Shown here: positions 14,818 through 23,500 of the stretch, one piece after another | Numbering within the stretch: position 1 is the stretch's first letter | Layout: each line of letters opens with the position of its first letter | Origin: a virus | DNA length: 28,368 nucleotides | IMG/VR virus record: IMGVR_UViG_3300044617_001809 | Coordinates: 1-28,368 of that record | Reading direction: 5' to 3' (one strand) | Program-made: the position numbers and the translations under genes | Notes under the pieces: generated by a model | Databases searched by the model: none | Seen by the model: the letters and a program-made list of their open reading frames with translations, nothing else | What the model was told of the DNA's origin: nothing

Positions 14818-15113
14818 AGATCGAAATCTACGACCTCTGGCGTGGAGGACGCACCGTCTACTTCTGGACCCTCTATGATGGTCCAGATGGCATTGACAAG
14901 GTGTCCGGCTACGCAACCAGCCTCGAAGAGGTTGTGACCAAAATACTTGACTGGAGGCAACGCATCGCCAATGACTACATCAGCTCCCTCAGCCCAGATG
15001 AACTCGGCCAAGCAGTCCGCGAAGCAGTGGGCAGTGGACCGTCTGGCGGATCCGAACACGGTGATCATCGACCTAGAGTCGACGGGGATCTTGAGGCAGG
15101 ACCCGAACACTGA
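14814..15113 (+). CDS. Small hypothetical protein (MKIEIYDL type)
   Basis: The 99-residue frame begins MKIEIYDLWRGGRTVYFWTL and continues SLEEVVTKILDWRQRIANDY, which looks like a genuine small alpha/beta domain of about 70 residues. The final 25-30 residues (GPSGGSEHGDHRPRVDGDL) are low in hydrophobic residues and lie on the 5' end of the exonuclease gene, which is coding in another frame there. The start overlaps the upstream stop (ATGA), favouring coupled translation. Similar short proteins occur in marine cyanophages as far as I recall; the function is unknown. A frameshift that would join it to the exonuclease cannot be excluded. Confidence 0.6.
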   Translation: MKIEIYDLWRGGRTVYFWTLYDGPDGIDKVSGYATSLEEVVTKILDWRQRIANDYISSLSPDELGQAVREAVGSGPSGGSEHGDHRPRVDGDLEAGPEH

Positions 15114-15597
15114 GATCGTCCAGCTGAGTGTCATCAACACCGCTGGCCGCCCCATCCTCACCATGATGCTGAAGCCGGATCGTCCCATGGGCGAGGAGGT
15201 GCAGGCCATTCACGGCATCACCAACGAGATGGTGCAGGATAAGCCGTTCTTCCTTCAGGTGGCTAAGGTTATCAGCGCCTACCTCGAGGGGAAACATGTC
15301 ATTGCTTACAATGCGGATTTCGACATCGCATTGCTAATGCATCTTTACGACAAATACCAAGAGCCTCGACCGAAGCTGGCCGCCGCCTCATGCGCTATGG
15401 ATCAATACTCGGCGTGGGTCGGCGAGTGGTCGAAGAAGAAGAATGACGTAAAGTGGCAGAAGCTGCCGAACTTGAGTGGCATGGCGAGCCACGACGCGCT
15501 CTCCGACTGTATCTCCACACTGAAGGTGATGCAGAAGATGGCCGGCCTCTTCGACGAGGCCACAGAGAACGCCGATCTCATCGAACTGGATTTTTGA
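14998..15597 (+). CDS. DEDDh 3'-5' exonuclease (DnaQ/RNase T-like)
   Basis: With the ATG at 14998 the product is 199 residues. It carries all three exonuclease motifs: Exo I IIDLESTG (D25, E27), Exo II VIAYNADFDIALL (N105, D109) and Exo III ASHDALSD (H165, D170). HGITNEMV at about 72 is also typical. These residues bind two metal ions and remove nucleotides from 3' ends, as in proofreading subunits. Starts at 14971 or 14947 would add residues but lengthen the overlap with the upstream frame. WAVDRLADPNTVIID is a usual entry to the family, so the later start is enough. It may proofread for a phage polymerase or process DNA ends. The C terminus ADLIELDF resembles a partner-binding tail. Confidence 0.85.
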   Translation: MNSAKQSAKQWAVDRLADPNTVIIDLESTGILRQDPNTEIVQLSVINTAGRPILTMMLKPDRPMGEEVQAIHGITNEMVQDKPFFLQVAKVISAYLEGKHVIAYNADFDIALLMHLYDKYQEPRPKLAAASCAMDQYSAWVGEWSKKKNDVKWQKLPNLSGMASHDALSDCISTLKVMQKMAGLFDEATENADLIELDF

Positions 15598-15598
15598 C

Positions 15599-15940
15599 AT
15601 GACACACACCAAATTCGTTTTCAGCTACACCGAGACTCGTGACTTTGAGGAATCCGTCGAGGTCATCATGGAAGTTCCAGAGCGCAGCATCGACGAGATG
15701 TGCGAGTTCTTCCAGCGGTTTCTCACTGCCACTGGCTACCTCTTCGAAGAGGGCGAGCACATCTATCTAACGAAGAAGGAAAAAGAGGAAGCGAAGCCAC
15801 ACTTCAAAGTGGAGGGCGATACGCTCATCTTCCCCCAAAACTATATCAGTAACAGGGCCGACGACACTATGCTCAACACCAACTTCTATACGGGAAGTGG
15901 CGTGAGGGGCGGCATGTCGGAAGACATCATTTCCTTCTGA
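15599..15940 (+). CDS. Small acidic hypothetical protein
   Basis: The 113-residue protein begins one base after the exonuclease stop. It has a beta start (TKFVFSYTETRDFEESVEVI), a helix (SIDEMCEFFQRFLTATGY) and a charged EEGEHIYLTKKEKEEA segment, then a polar tail ending SEDIISF. I do not recognise a named family; proteins of this pattern occur in marine phages as far as I recall. No catalytic motif, membrane segment or signal peptide is visible. Its place between an exonuclease and an oxygenase suggests membership of the DNA-metabolism operon. Confidence 0.65.
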   Translation: MTHTKFVFSYTETRDFEESVEVIMEVPERSIDEMCEFFQRFLTATGYLFEEGEHIYLTKKEKEEAKPHFKVEGDTLIFPQNYISNRADDTMLNTNFYTGSGVRGGMSEDIISF

Positions 15941-15945
15941 CAGCG

Positions 15946-16503
15946 ATGGCGGAAGACTTTTATATCATCAATGACGCCTTACCGCGTCACATGTTTGACT
16001 GGGCATTTGACGAATTCACTCCCGCTTACAACTTCCGTTCAAGTCCGAAGTATGAAAGTCTCCACATCGCCCCACATCTCGAGCAATACTATCCAACATG
16101 GAGCGCTCTTGAGAAGCCTGGAGAAGACAACTTAGGAGACAATCTCCAGCTAATTCGTATCGGTGCCCATGTTAAACTTCTTGCGAAGAAGATACTCCGA
16201 CGGGATCTGGAACTTTTCAGGGTGAATACGAATATCCAAAAATTTGGTGAGGAGACCACATTTCACGACGATGGCCGTGTGGGTACTTGGACTTTTCTCA
16301 TCTACATTATGCCATATTGGGACATGGCGTGGGGCGGCGATTTCATCATTCAAGTCTCCGAAAGGGACTATCAGAGTGTCCCCTGCTTCCCCAACCGTGG
16401 TATTCTCTTTAAGGGCCATCTTCAACATAGAGGGAGCGCTCCAAATCGACTTTGCAACTTTATCCGTCAGTCCCTAGCTTTTAGCTTCAAGGAGATCTCA
16501 TGA
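15946..16503 (+). CDS. 2OG-Fe(II) oxygenase (prolyl 4-hydroxylase-like)
   Basis: The 185-residue protein shows the P4H-type pattern: TTFHDDGRVGTWTFLIYI with Fe ligands H107 and D109, WGGDFIIQ as the typical GG turn, then GILFKGHLQHRGSAPN with H161 as the distal ligand, and R174 in IRQSLAFSF for 2-oxoglutarate. The family couples 2-oxoglutarate decarboxylation to hydroxylation of proteins or small molecules and is common in cyanophages. It is unlike the oxygenase at 13858, so the cassette has two distinct enzymes rather than a duplication. It lies directly before thyX with an ATGA overlap. The substrate is unknown. Confidence 0.78.
   Translation: MAEDFYIINDALPRHMFDWAFDEFTPAYNFRSSPKYESLHIAPHLEQYYPTWSALEKPGEDNLGDNLQLIRIGAHVKLLAKKILRRDLELFRVNTNIQKFGEETTFHDDGRVGTWTFLIYIMPYWDMAWGGDFIIQVSERDYQSVPCFPNRGILFKGHLQHRGSAPNRLCNFIRQSLAFSFKEIS
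16489..16494 (+). promoter_or_regulatory. Strong ribosome binding site of thyX
   Basis: AAGGAG sits five bases before the ATG at 16500. Most other genes here have no recognisable Shine-Dalgarno sequence, so this one stands out and supports the chosen ThyX start. Confidence 0.7.
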
Positions 16504-17294
16504 AAAACGACAATCCCTGGCTCATCGAAGGCTCCAGTAAAGCACGACTGGTGAGCCACACCCCCGAACCTGAGGCCATGATGGGCTACATCGCCCGTGT
16601 GACCTCCAAGGATCAGACGAATCCCAATGTTGAGCGTCTCCTCAAATACTGCGCCAAACACGGCCACTGGTCGGTGTTCGAGCAGGCGAGCATGACCGTA
16701 GAAGTGGTGACCCCTCTCGCCATTGCCGTCCAACTTCTGCGCCACCGCTCATTCACCTTCCAACAGTTCAGTGGACGGTACGAGGACCAGCAGGAGATGA
16801 AGAACCACACCGAAGGACTGTCGGCGCACTTCAACATGTTCTACGTGCCGGAGGAAGCGCGTGTCCAAGACCCCAAAAACCGTCAGAACAGCGTACCAGC
16901 TGGTCACGGAGACCTCACTGACGAGATGTGGGGCACTATGTCCACCGCTTACACGGTCGCGACTCAGTGCTACAAGGATCTTCTCGACCGTGGAATCGCT
17001 AAGGAGGTCGCAAGATTCGTTCTCCCGCAGGGCGTTTATAGCCGTCTGTACGTTACAGGTTCTTGCCGCAGTTGGATCCATTATATTGGGGTGCGTGATG
17101 ACAAGGGTGTCGCTCAGCTCGAACACGTCGAACTCGCCCGAGCCTGCAAGTCCGTCTTCGCTAACGTCTTCCCAACGGTTTACGGATCGATAGATTGGAG
17201 TTATAATAGGAATGTTGATGAAACCAAGCGTCTTAAGAAGGAAGTCATTGAGCTTCAGTCAGAGATCGCTGTTCTTAAAGCAAAGAAAGAATGA
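16500..17294 (+). CDS. thyX: Flavin-dependent thymidylate synthase ThyX
   Basis: The 264-residue product contains the ThyX signature RHRx7S as RHRSFTFQQFSGRY (R81-H82-R83, S91). It is preceded by HGHWSVFEQASMTVEVVTP, matching the usual HxSxxEH region. ThyX makes dTMP from dUMP using methylenetetrahydrofolate, FAD and NADPH, and phages use it to supply thymidine for replication. The C-terminal 35 residues (DETKRLKKEVIELQSEIAVL) form a predicted coiled-coil extension beyond the catalytic core; core ThyX proteins are usually about 210-250 residues. The start overlaps the oxygenase stop (ATGA) and the stop overlaps the next gene, so it is part of a coupled operon. Confidence 0.96.
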   Translation: MKNDNPWLIEGSSKARLVSHTPEPEAMMGYIARVTSKDQTNPNVERLLKYCAKHGHWSVFEQASMTVEVVTPLAIAVQLLRHRSFTFQQFSGRYEDQQEMKNHTEGLSAHFNMFYVPEEARVQDPKNRQNSVPAGHGDLTDEMWGTMSTAYTVATQCYKDLLDRGIAKEVARFVLPQGVYSRLYVTGSCRSWIHYIGVRDDKGVAQLEHVELARACKSVFANVFPTVYGSIDWSYNRNVDETKRLKKEVIELQSEIAVLKAKKE

Positions 17295-18274
17295 CTGTTC
17301 GGCCTCTCCCCACGCGGACAAAACTCGAGGAAGTGTTTGAGCTAGAACGGGAGCCCGCACCACTCGTCGTCGTCGACTTCCACGTCTATTGCCATGACAT
17401 CATGAGGTGGTACACCGATAAGGTGGCTAAACTTGTATCGGAGGAGGTGGCAAAGAAACTCCTCCGTGCCGCGTGGGCTGCAAAAATCCAGCGTGGTCCG
17501 GATATGTTACCGCGCCACTCCTATCGCTTCGTCATTGTCGCTGACTCTCGTTATCGCGACACCGGCAACTACTGGCGTGACAAGTTCATGACAGATTCTG
17601 AGGTAGTCAGTCAAGCATGGGACAACTACGCAGAGGCCCAGAATGTCCCACGAGAGACGTTGAAGACGAGCTACAAGGGCACTCGAGGTGAGAAGACGGA
17701 CGACTTCTGGCTGGTGTTCAACGCTGGTTGGGACTATTGTTCAGAATACTATGGCATTCACAGCCATGAAGGTTATGAGGCTGATGACTTTGCCGGTGCG
17801 ATTTACCGTGCCTCGCGTGACTGTGAAGACGAAGTCATCCAACGTCGTCAAGTGCTTCTTTCCACGCTCGACCGTGACTGGTCGCAATTGGTTTGTGAGT
17901 CCCATAAAGTGTACTTTGCGAATACACGGGTTCCGTTCCCGGCGGAGAAAATCCAGGAACGTCTTGTCGGTGAGTTGGGTGTTAAAGAGCATACGCTTCA
18001 CAAAATGGGCTTTGAACTCGATCACCCTAAGAATCTCGCTGACTACAAGGTGCTCCACGGAGATCTCGGTGACAATTTGCCTCCCGGGGCTCCCAAATGT
18101 TTGTTCGACCTGTGTGATGCCAACCCTGATTGGAACATCGAGGCGGTCTATCCACATCTTGACAAACTGACAGAGGATCTTAACAACCCTAACGCCAACT
18201 CCCGACCCGACCACTTCGACTCCTCACTGCGCGCCTTCGCCACAGTAGGGATTGAGGCACCATTTAAGCTGTAG
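17291..18274 (+). CDS. 5'-3' exonuclease / flap endonuclease (PIN/FEN-like)
   Basis: The 327-residue product has the metal-binding order of FEN-like nucleases: VVVDFH (D29), VIVADSRYRD (D85), SYKGTR (128-132, substrate strap), GYEADDFAGAI (E163, D165, D166), LLSTLDRDWSQLV (D194, D196) and HGDLGDNLPPGAP (D258, D261). The family includes the Pol I 5' nuclease domain, T4 RNase H and T7 gp6. Its members remove RNA primers and flaps from lagging-strand DNA or degrade DNA from 5' ends. No polymerase domain is attached. It overlaps the ThyX stop (ATGA) and ends the metabolic cassette, its TAG touching a GGGTAAAAGT element. Confidence 0.9.
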   Translation: MTVRPLPTRTKLEEVFELEREPAPLVVVDFHVYCHDIMRWYTDKVAKLVSEEVAKKLLRAAWAAKIQRGPDMLPRHSYRFVIVADSRYRDTGNYWRDKFMTDSEVVSQAWDNYAEAQNVPRETLKTSYKGTRGEKTDDFWLVFNAGWDYCSEYYGIHSHEGYEADDFAGAIYRASRDCEDEVIQRRQVLLSTLDRDWSQLVCESHKVYFANTRVPFPAEKIQERLVGELGVKEHTLHKMGFELDHPKNLADYKVLHGDLGDNLPPGAPKCLFDLCDANPDWNIEAVYPHLDKLTEDLNNPNANSRPDHFDSSLRAFATVGIEAPFKL

Positions 18275-18283
18275 GGTAAAAGT
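18274..18283 (+). promoter_or_regulatory. GGGTAAAAGT intergenic element, copy 5
   Basis: As at 1785, the first G is the last base of the upstream TAG. It marks the return from metabolic to tail genes. The next ATGs are at 18294 and 18306 (10 and 22 bases downstream). GGTA-AAAG-TACC (18275-18286) is a small inverted repeat around the core. Confidence 0.5.
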
Positions 18284-18293
18284 ACCATACGAA

Positions 18294-18947
18294 ATGTCGT
18301 GTGGTATGCACAGCCTCGACAGCCAATATCAAGTTCAGGCACTGCGCGCCGTCCAAACCCTACTTCAGGGTTCGGGCGGTGCCTTTTCGCGTATTCCCCA
18401 ATCGTACGCCAACCACCTCGCTCACGATTATAGCGACGGCTCCGTGTCGCTTCTGAGCAAAATCAACACATTTGAGTTCTCTCCCGAACTGGAAGACTGG
18501 CAGATCGGCGAAGCGATCGAAACGCTCTCGAAAGCGGATCCCGCCGACTGGCCATCACTCGGCGACATCGAGTCGATTGACCTTGACCAAGTCTATCACG
18601 GTGACCGTGGAACCCCTCGCTTCGACGACTTCAGTGACTATGCTGAGGTGTCGGATATGGAGTATGGCAACCGTGTCGCAAAGATGTTCAAAGCGGCGAT
18701 AGAATCCGTATTCGGACAAAAAGTGGATAGTGTCGGAAATTCGAAGGGTGAAATGCCCGGAAAGAGTAACCAATACTGTAAAGATGGCGACACGTTCAAA
18801 GGGACCTTCACTCATGACGAGAAGAAGTTCGTGTTTGAGTTATGTAAAGACGAGAATGATGAGTGGCATTTAGCGTATCATCTTGAAAAGGCGTCTCGCG
18901 ATAAACTTTTCAAACCGGCGGCCGAAACAAAAGGAAAGAAGAAGTAA
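18294..18947 (+). CDS. Hypothetical protein at head of the second tail block
   Basis: Starting at ATG 18294 the product is 217 residues; ATG 18306 (MHSLDSQYQVQALRAV) is equally possible and leaves a longer leader. A TTG at 18252 would overlap the upstream gene and the regulatory element. The N-terminal part is helical (VQALRAVQTLLQG) and the middle acidic (DLDQVYHGDRGTPRFDDF). The C-terminal part has a beta-like FKGTFTHDEKKFVFELC followed by a lysine-rich tail (AAETKGKKK). No family is recognised. Position before virion genes (TAATG overlap with the next) suggests a structural or assembly role, but the charged composition could also fit a small regulator. Confidence 0.65.
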   Translation: MSCGMHSLDSQYQVQALRAVQTLLQGSGGAFSRIPQSYANHLAHDYSDGSVSLLSKINTFEFSPELEDWQIGEAIETLSKADPADWPSLGDIESIDLDQVYHGDRGTPRFDDFSDYAEVSDMEYGNRVAKMFKAAIESVFGQKVDSVGNSKGEMPGKSNQYCKDGDTFKGTFTHDEKKFVFELCKDENDEWHLAYHLEKASRDKLFKPAAETKGKKK

Positions 18948-19714
18948 TGGCAAGGAGACGTTTCGATAGCGTTACAGGCGGTCTCGTTGACACTGTCGTT
19001 TCCGGTGTTGGGGCGAGAACAGCGACCGCCATTGACCAAATTGGGCGTGGTCCCAACGCCAGTTTTAGTGTGAACCCTATCCTAGGTGGGATTGTCGAGG
19101 ATACTGCGGGTTACGCACTGAACACAGGCCAGAACTATATCCTGAGTCAGATGTCAGAGCGCCTGACAAGCCCTACGAAGAATGCGCTTGTCGACTCCGT
19201 TATCACACAGGTCGCCACAGCGGGTGTGAATCGCGCTCTTGAGTTCGCGACACAGTCCATCCCCTTTCTCGGTGGCCAGGGTCTTGGTGCCACAACGGCT
19301 GGTCTTGGCGCTCAGGCGGCACGCAGCACTGTTAGCATCCCTGACAGTGTGGCCTCGAAGCTCGAGGAGGCTGACTACGGTGGCATCACGTACACGCTGC
19401 AGGACATCACATTCACCCTCACACCAGCAAATGCCGGTGCACAGACCCAGCCACCACCACAGACTCCCCCAACAATTCCTCTGGACGTGGGGTTTGATGC
19501 TGACGCCGCCAAATCTCTCGCTCCGATGGATGCGCTTAAGGGATCCACGGCTCTTGTAGGCCCAGCTCGTGGTTTAAGCCCCGCCGCTCAAGGACCCGCT
19601 GGTTTTGGCAACAATTTCTTGCTCGGGGGACGGAATCAAGGAGCCATTTTCGGCTCAGGAAATCAAGTAGGCTCTGCCGCTTCAGGACTTAAGCCAATTA
19701 AGCCTCTATTCTGA
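18947..19714 (+). CDS. Putative virion structural protein, Gly/Ala-rich
   Basis: The 255-residue product has a basic start (MARRRFDSVTGGLVD), an Ala/Thr-rich helical middle (VATAGVNRALEFATQSIPFL, GLGAQAARS), a proline-rich linker (QTQPPPQTPPTIP) and a Gly-rich C terminus ending KPIKPLF. No catalytic motif or clear transmembrane segment is visible. Its place two genes before the tape measure, with TAATG and TGATG couplings on both sides, suggests a tail or baseplate component. I cannot name a family. Confidence 0.65.
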   Translation: MARRRFDSVTGGLVDTVVSGVGARTATAIDQIGRGPNASFSVNPILGGIVEDTAGYALNTGQNYILSQMSERLTSPTKNALVDSVITQVATAGVNRALEFATQSIPFLGGQGLGATTAGLGAQAARSTVSIPDSVASKLEEADYGGITYTLQDITFTLTPANAGAQTQPPPQTPPTIPLDVGFDADAAKSLAPMDALKGSTALVGPARGLSPAAQGPAGFGNNFLLGGRNQGAIFGSGNQVGSAASGLKPIKPLF

Positions 19715-20565
19715 TGGCCATTAACAATCTCGCCTACACAAGTACCGTCGCACGAGACTATGCGGCTGCCACTGGAATCTCAAACGTTAAGTTTGATGAA
19801 ACCGCCTTTAATCAGTTGAAGGATGTCGATTTCAGTAAGGCGTTTGTTGGAGGCGCTCCCGACTATGGCGGTGACCTTCTTGCTTCCCCTCCGGGTTCAG
19901 GAGGCGGTGAGGCGTGGGTGTTTATCACCGCCCCGGGCTCAGTGCAATGGAATGTTAGTGCGGATGTACAGCGTATCGACATTTTCGGCACGAACTCCCC
20001 ACCAGTGACCGCTTCCTCACGGGGAATGCGCGATCTTCAGCTGACAGAGGCGCTGATGGAGGGATTCACCCTCGGTAAGGCCGTGCAGAACGAGTTGGAT
20101 CAGTTGGAGAAACTGATGAATGTTGAGGTGAACTCCCAGGACGGTTTTGTCAGTGTTCCTGTCTACGATGTGAAGGCGGGAGGAAAATCCTACGGTCTTT
20201 ACGTCATCGAGTCCATCGACATCGACGAGCAAATGCGTGACCTTCAAGGTCGTGCGACACGCGCCATGGTTGGAGTCAGCCTGAAGCAGGTGCCACTCTA
20301 CCAGGTGGGGAACGGCATCGATCAGGCTGGTTCCGCCTCTGGAGGCCAAGCTCTTGACGCTTCCAAATTCACTCAGGCTGACAAACAGGCTGCAAACGTC
20401 GCTCAAAACTCCACAAGCACTCCTGCAGCCACGGCACAAAATGTCGACGGCGTGAATGTGCCTGCCGGAGCCACAAACATTCGATCCTCCACCGACGCCA
20501 AGGGGGTCACCACGGTCTCCTACCGTGTCAATGGTGTCACCAAGAGCGTGAAGGCGCCTAAATAG
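19714..20565 (+). CDS. Putative tail/baseplate protein (gpU-like position)
   Basis: This 283-residue protein lies directly upstream of the tape measure. A beta-rich core contains WVFITAPGSVQWNVSADVQR, VYDVKAGGKSYGLYVIESID and then MRDLQGRATRAMVGVSLKQV. The last two resemble the part of P2 gpU-type or related baseplate proteins in which a ruled strand pair ends in a VSLKQVP strand. That likeness is by eye and weak. A Ser/Ala/Gln-rich linker (about 200-245) separates a small C-terminal domain (VPAGATNIRSSTDAKGVTTV) that looks like a binding module. The start overlaps the upstream stop (TGATG). A tail-end or baseplate connector role is likely from position. Confidence 0.6.
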   Translation: MAINNLAYTSTVARDYAAATGISNVKFDETAFNQLKDVDFSKAFVGGAPDYGGDLLASPPGSGGGEAWVFITAPGSVQWNVSADVQRIDIFGTNSPPVTASSRGMRDLQLTEALMEGFTLGKAVQNELDQLEKLMNVEVNSQDGFVSVPVYDVKAGGKSYGLYVIESIDIDEQMRDLQGRATRAMVGVSLKQVPLYQVGNGIDQAGSASGGQALDASKFTQADKQAANVAQNSTSTPAATAQNVDGVNVPAGATNIRSSTDAKGVTTVSYRVNGVTKSVKAPK

Positions 20566-20571
20566 TAAGTC

Positions 20572-23500
20572 ATGGCACAGAACACTCAAACTTTCATCCT
20601 TGTTGGTGACTTTAAGGATAACATCACTCCGAAACTTCGGAAGCTTGATAAAGCATTCAAGGATTTGTCCAAGCAACTGGACAAAAACTTTGCAAATTCA
20701 TTTAAGACGCTTGACAAAGGCGTTAGTCGGTTTGAAAAAAATACAGGCAAAGTCGCTCGCAATCTAAGCAAAGAACTTAGTAGCATCACCAAAGGGTTTG
20801 ACAAGGGAATCAATAAGGCGGGAAGAAGCTTAGGCAACTTAGAAACCTCTATGAATGAGATAGGCCGAGCTGCTGGAAAGGTGCGTGACGTCGTTTCCAC
20901 TATTGGCGAAAACCACAAAGGCTTTGACGGTATGGCTGAGTCGATGGCCGGTGTCAGCCGTGCGGCCGGAAGAGCGAGAGATGAAGTTGATGGGATGGCT
21001 GAAGGCCTGGGCAAGGCGCAGGGCAAAGCCGACAACCTCATGAACACACTGCTTCAGGCTGAAGGTCTGAGTAAGATGGGCGATGCGGTCGCCCAGGGCT
21101 TCTCTCGTGGGTTTGGCACGATCACCGGTGTGGCGAGAAAAGGCGCTGGTTTTGTGGCCGCTCAGTACAAGAAGGCCATGGAAGATGAGATGGCCGACAT
21201 TAAGGCCACCACATCTGTTCAGGGCTCTTTCACCCGAGCCGGTTTCAAAGGTGGTGCCGAAGGCGGTGGCCTGACATACGAAGAAGCTGGAAAGTTCTAC
21301 AAGAAGTTCGACGTTCAGATCGCGGAGATGATTCGCACATCGTCGGCTCCAACAAGCAAGGTAGTGGAACTTCAGCGTTTCACAATGGACACGCTTGGTC
21401 CGTTGCTGCTTGCTGCTGAGAATGTTCCTAAGGGCACCAATGTCAAGGACATCACACCTGGCACGATCAAAAAAGTGTCCACCACTTATGGTGGCATGCT
21501 CGAACAGATCGCTCTCCTTGCTCAGGGAACCGGCACAGCGACGTTCCGTGTGGCTCAGGGTGTTGAGGGTCTGATCAAGTCAGGCAAGATTGACACCACG
21601 ATGGACTTTTTCACTGACAACGTTCTGCTGATGCAGGCGTTGCAGGATGCTGGATTTGCCGGCGGCGGCGCCGCTCGTGGCGGCCGCCGTACTGCAACAA
21701 TCACCAGCGAAGCTGACCGACTGAAGGCACTGCAAAAGGCCCTTGAGACCGCACAAAGCCGTGAGGGCATCAAAAAGATGTCCGAATCTCTAACGGGCTC
21801 CATTCAGGGCTTGATGGACACACTCACTAACCCATCGGTCGGTGTGTTTGGCATGGCGACAACGTTCTCTGAGCAAGAGCAAACGGGCGTTGATATAGCC
21901 ATCAAGAAGGTTTACTCAGCGCGTATCAAAGATCTACAGAAAGAACTTAAGGGCGCAAAGAAAGGGACAAAGCGACGTGAGCAGCTTGAAAAGGATATTG
22001 AACGCGAGCAAGCTGAACTAGATTACTTGACAAAGGAAGGTGCATCACAGATCACTTCCCCCTTCAAGGCATTCAACTTGATGTTCGGTAAGATGATTAG
22101 AAGTCTCACTGAGGCTTTGAATGCCATTGGCCCGATTTGGAACCGTTTCGCTATTACTGCAATTGAGTGGACTGACAAGTTCCTGCGCCCGCTTGATATT
22201 GCCTTGAAGAATGTCGCCTCAAATATGCGGGCAGATTTCAAGGAAACAGGCGGAAAAAATCAAGCTTTCAACATTGGTCGAATCTTTGGTGAAATCTACA
22301 AGTTCATCGGGGCAGCATTAGGGGATTTAGCCACAGCACTTACTGACCCGAAAGGAGCACTAGGCAAGTCCCAAAGTCAATTCATGCAAGGTTTTTATGA
22401 TGCTTTCAAAGAAAAAGGCTCATTTGAAAAGGCCAAGAAAGGAATGGTTGATGGCATCACTGCCCTTGTTACCAAACTCTTTCAGCTGATTGGCTCTATC
22501 CTCACTTCAGAGGAGATGAGGCCCATTGTCACGCCATTTGTGATGGCAATGTTTGGTCCTCCAGTCATTAGCGCAGTCATTTCTGGCATTACGCCTCTTC
22601 TGATCGCGCAGTCAGGGACATTCTTTGCCGCTCTATTCGCTAAGGCACGGCTTTTGAGCATGCCTAAAAAGCCTCCTGCACCTCCACGGGTTGTCACCCC
22701 ATCCCAAAGATTGGCAGGGATTATGCCAACTGCAGCTTCAGCTGCGGCTCCAGCAGCTGGTGGGGCTGCGGCGGCTAACGGGGCAGCGGGAGGAACGGCG
22801 GCTAAAGCTGCTGGTACTCTTGCCGGAACAGTGGCAATTGTTGCTACAGCCGCTATTGTCTTTGAAAAGCCTCTGCTTGCCCTTGCCCAGTGGATGACTG
22901 ACATGGGCGAAAAGTTGAGAAAAGGAACCAACATCGCCGGAAATGGATTTGCGGTGCTTTTGAAGGGCCTAGGAGCTTTGGTAAAAGGCTTGGTTGATAC
23001 CTTCAATGGCGCTTTCCAAATGATTGTTGGTTTGGTTACCGGTGACATTGAGAAAGTCAAGCAAGGATTCGTTCGAATGATGAACGGAATTGCCAGAGCT
23101 TTGGGCGGTTTAGTCGTTTCGGTCATCGGCATTGCGACCACAATGGGTGGCACAATCATCGAAGTTGTGAAGAACTTGTTTCGAGCAATTTGGGAAGGGG
23201 TGATGGGTATCAAAAACCAGGCCAAACCGGATCCAGTTGTGACTGGCTCAAAGTCTCGCTGGAATGCCCAAACTAAGCGTACAGAAATCCTTAATGCGCA
23301 AGGCCAGTGGGTTGCGGCTACGGCAAAGGGCTCAGACCAGCCATTCTACGGGAATCTTGGACAAGCTATCAGCCATGAAATGGCCAACAAGCCAAAGGGA
23401 TCTGACTTGGTCATCGCCAATTCCTCTGAAACGATCATCCCAGCCGCTGGCGGTTTGGATATGGGCGGAGGTATGAAAGGAGTCATTGACGCTATTTGGA

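Noticed and set aside
20017-20676. Open frame of 219 codons on the minus strand
   Set aside because: It lies across the gpU-like gene and the start of the tape measure, both well supported. Its product is rich in Leu/Val/Cys with no motif, and it has no start signal.
22977-22990. GGTAAAAGG inside the tape measure, similar to the intergenic element
   Set aside because: It lacks the third G of the motif, encodes VKG within a conserved reading frame, and is not near a start codon.
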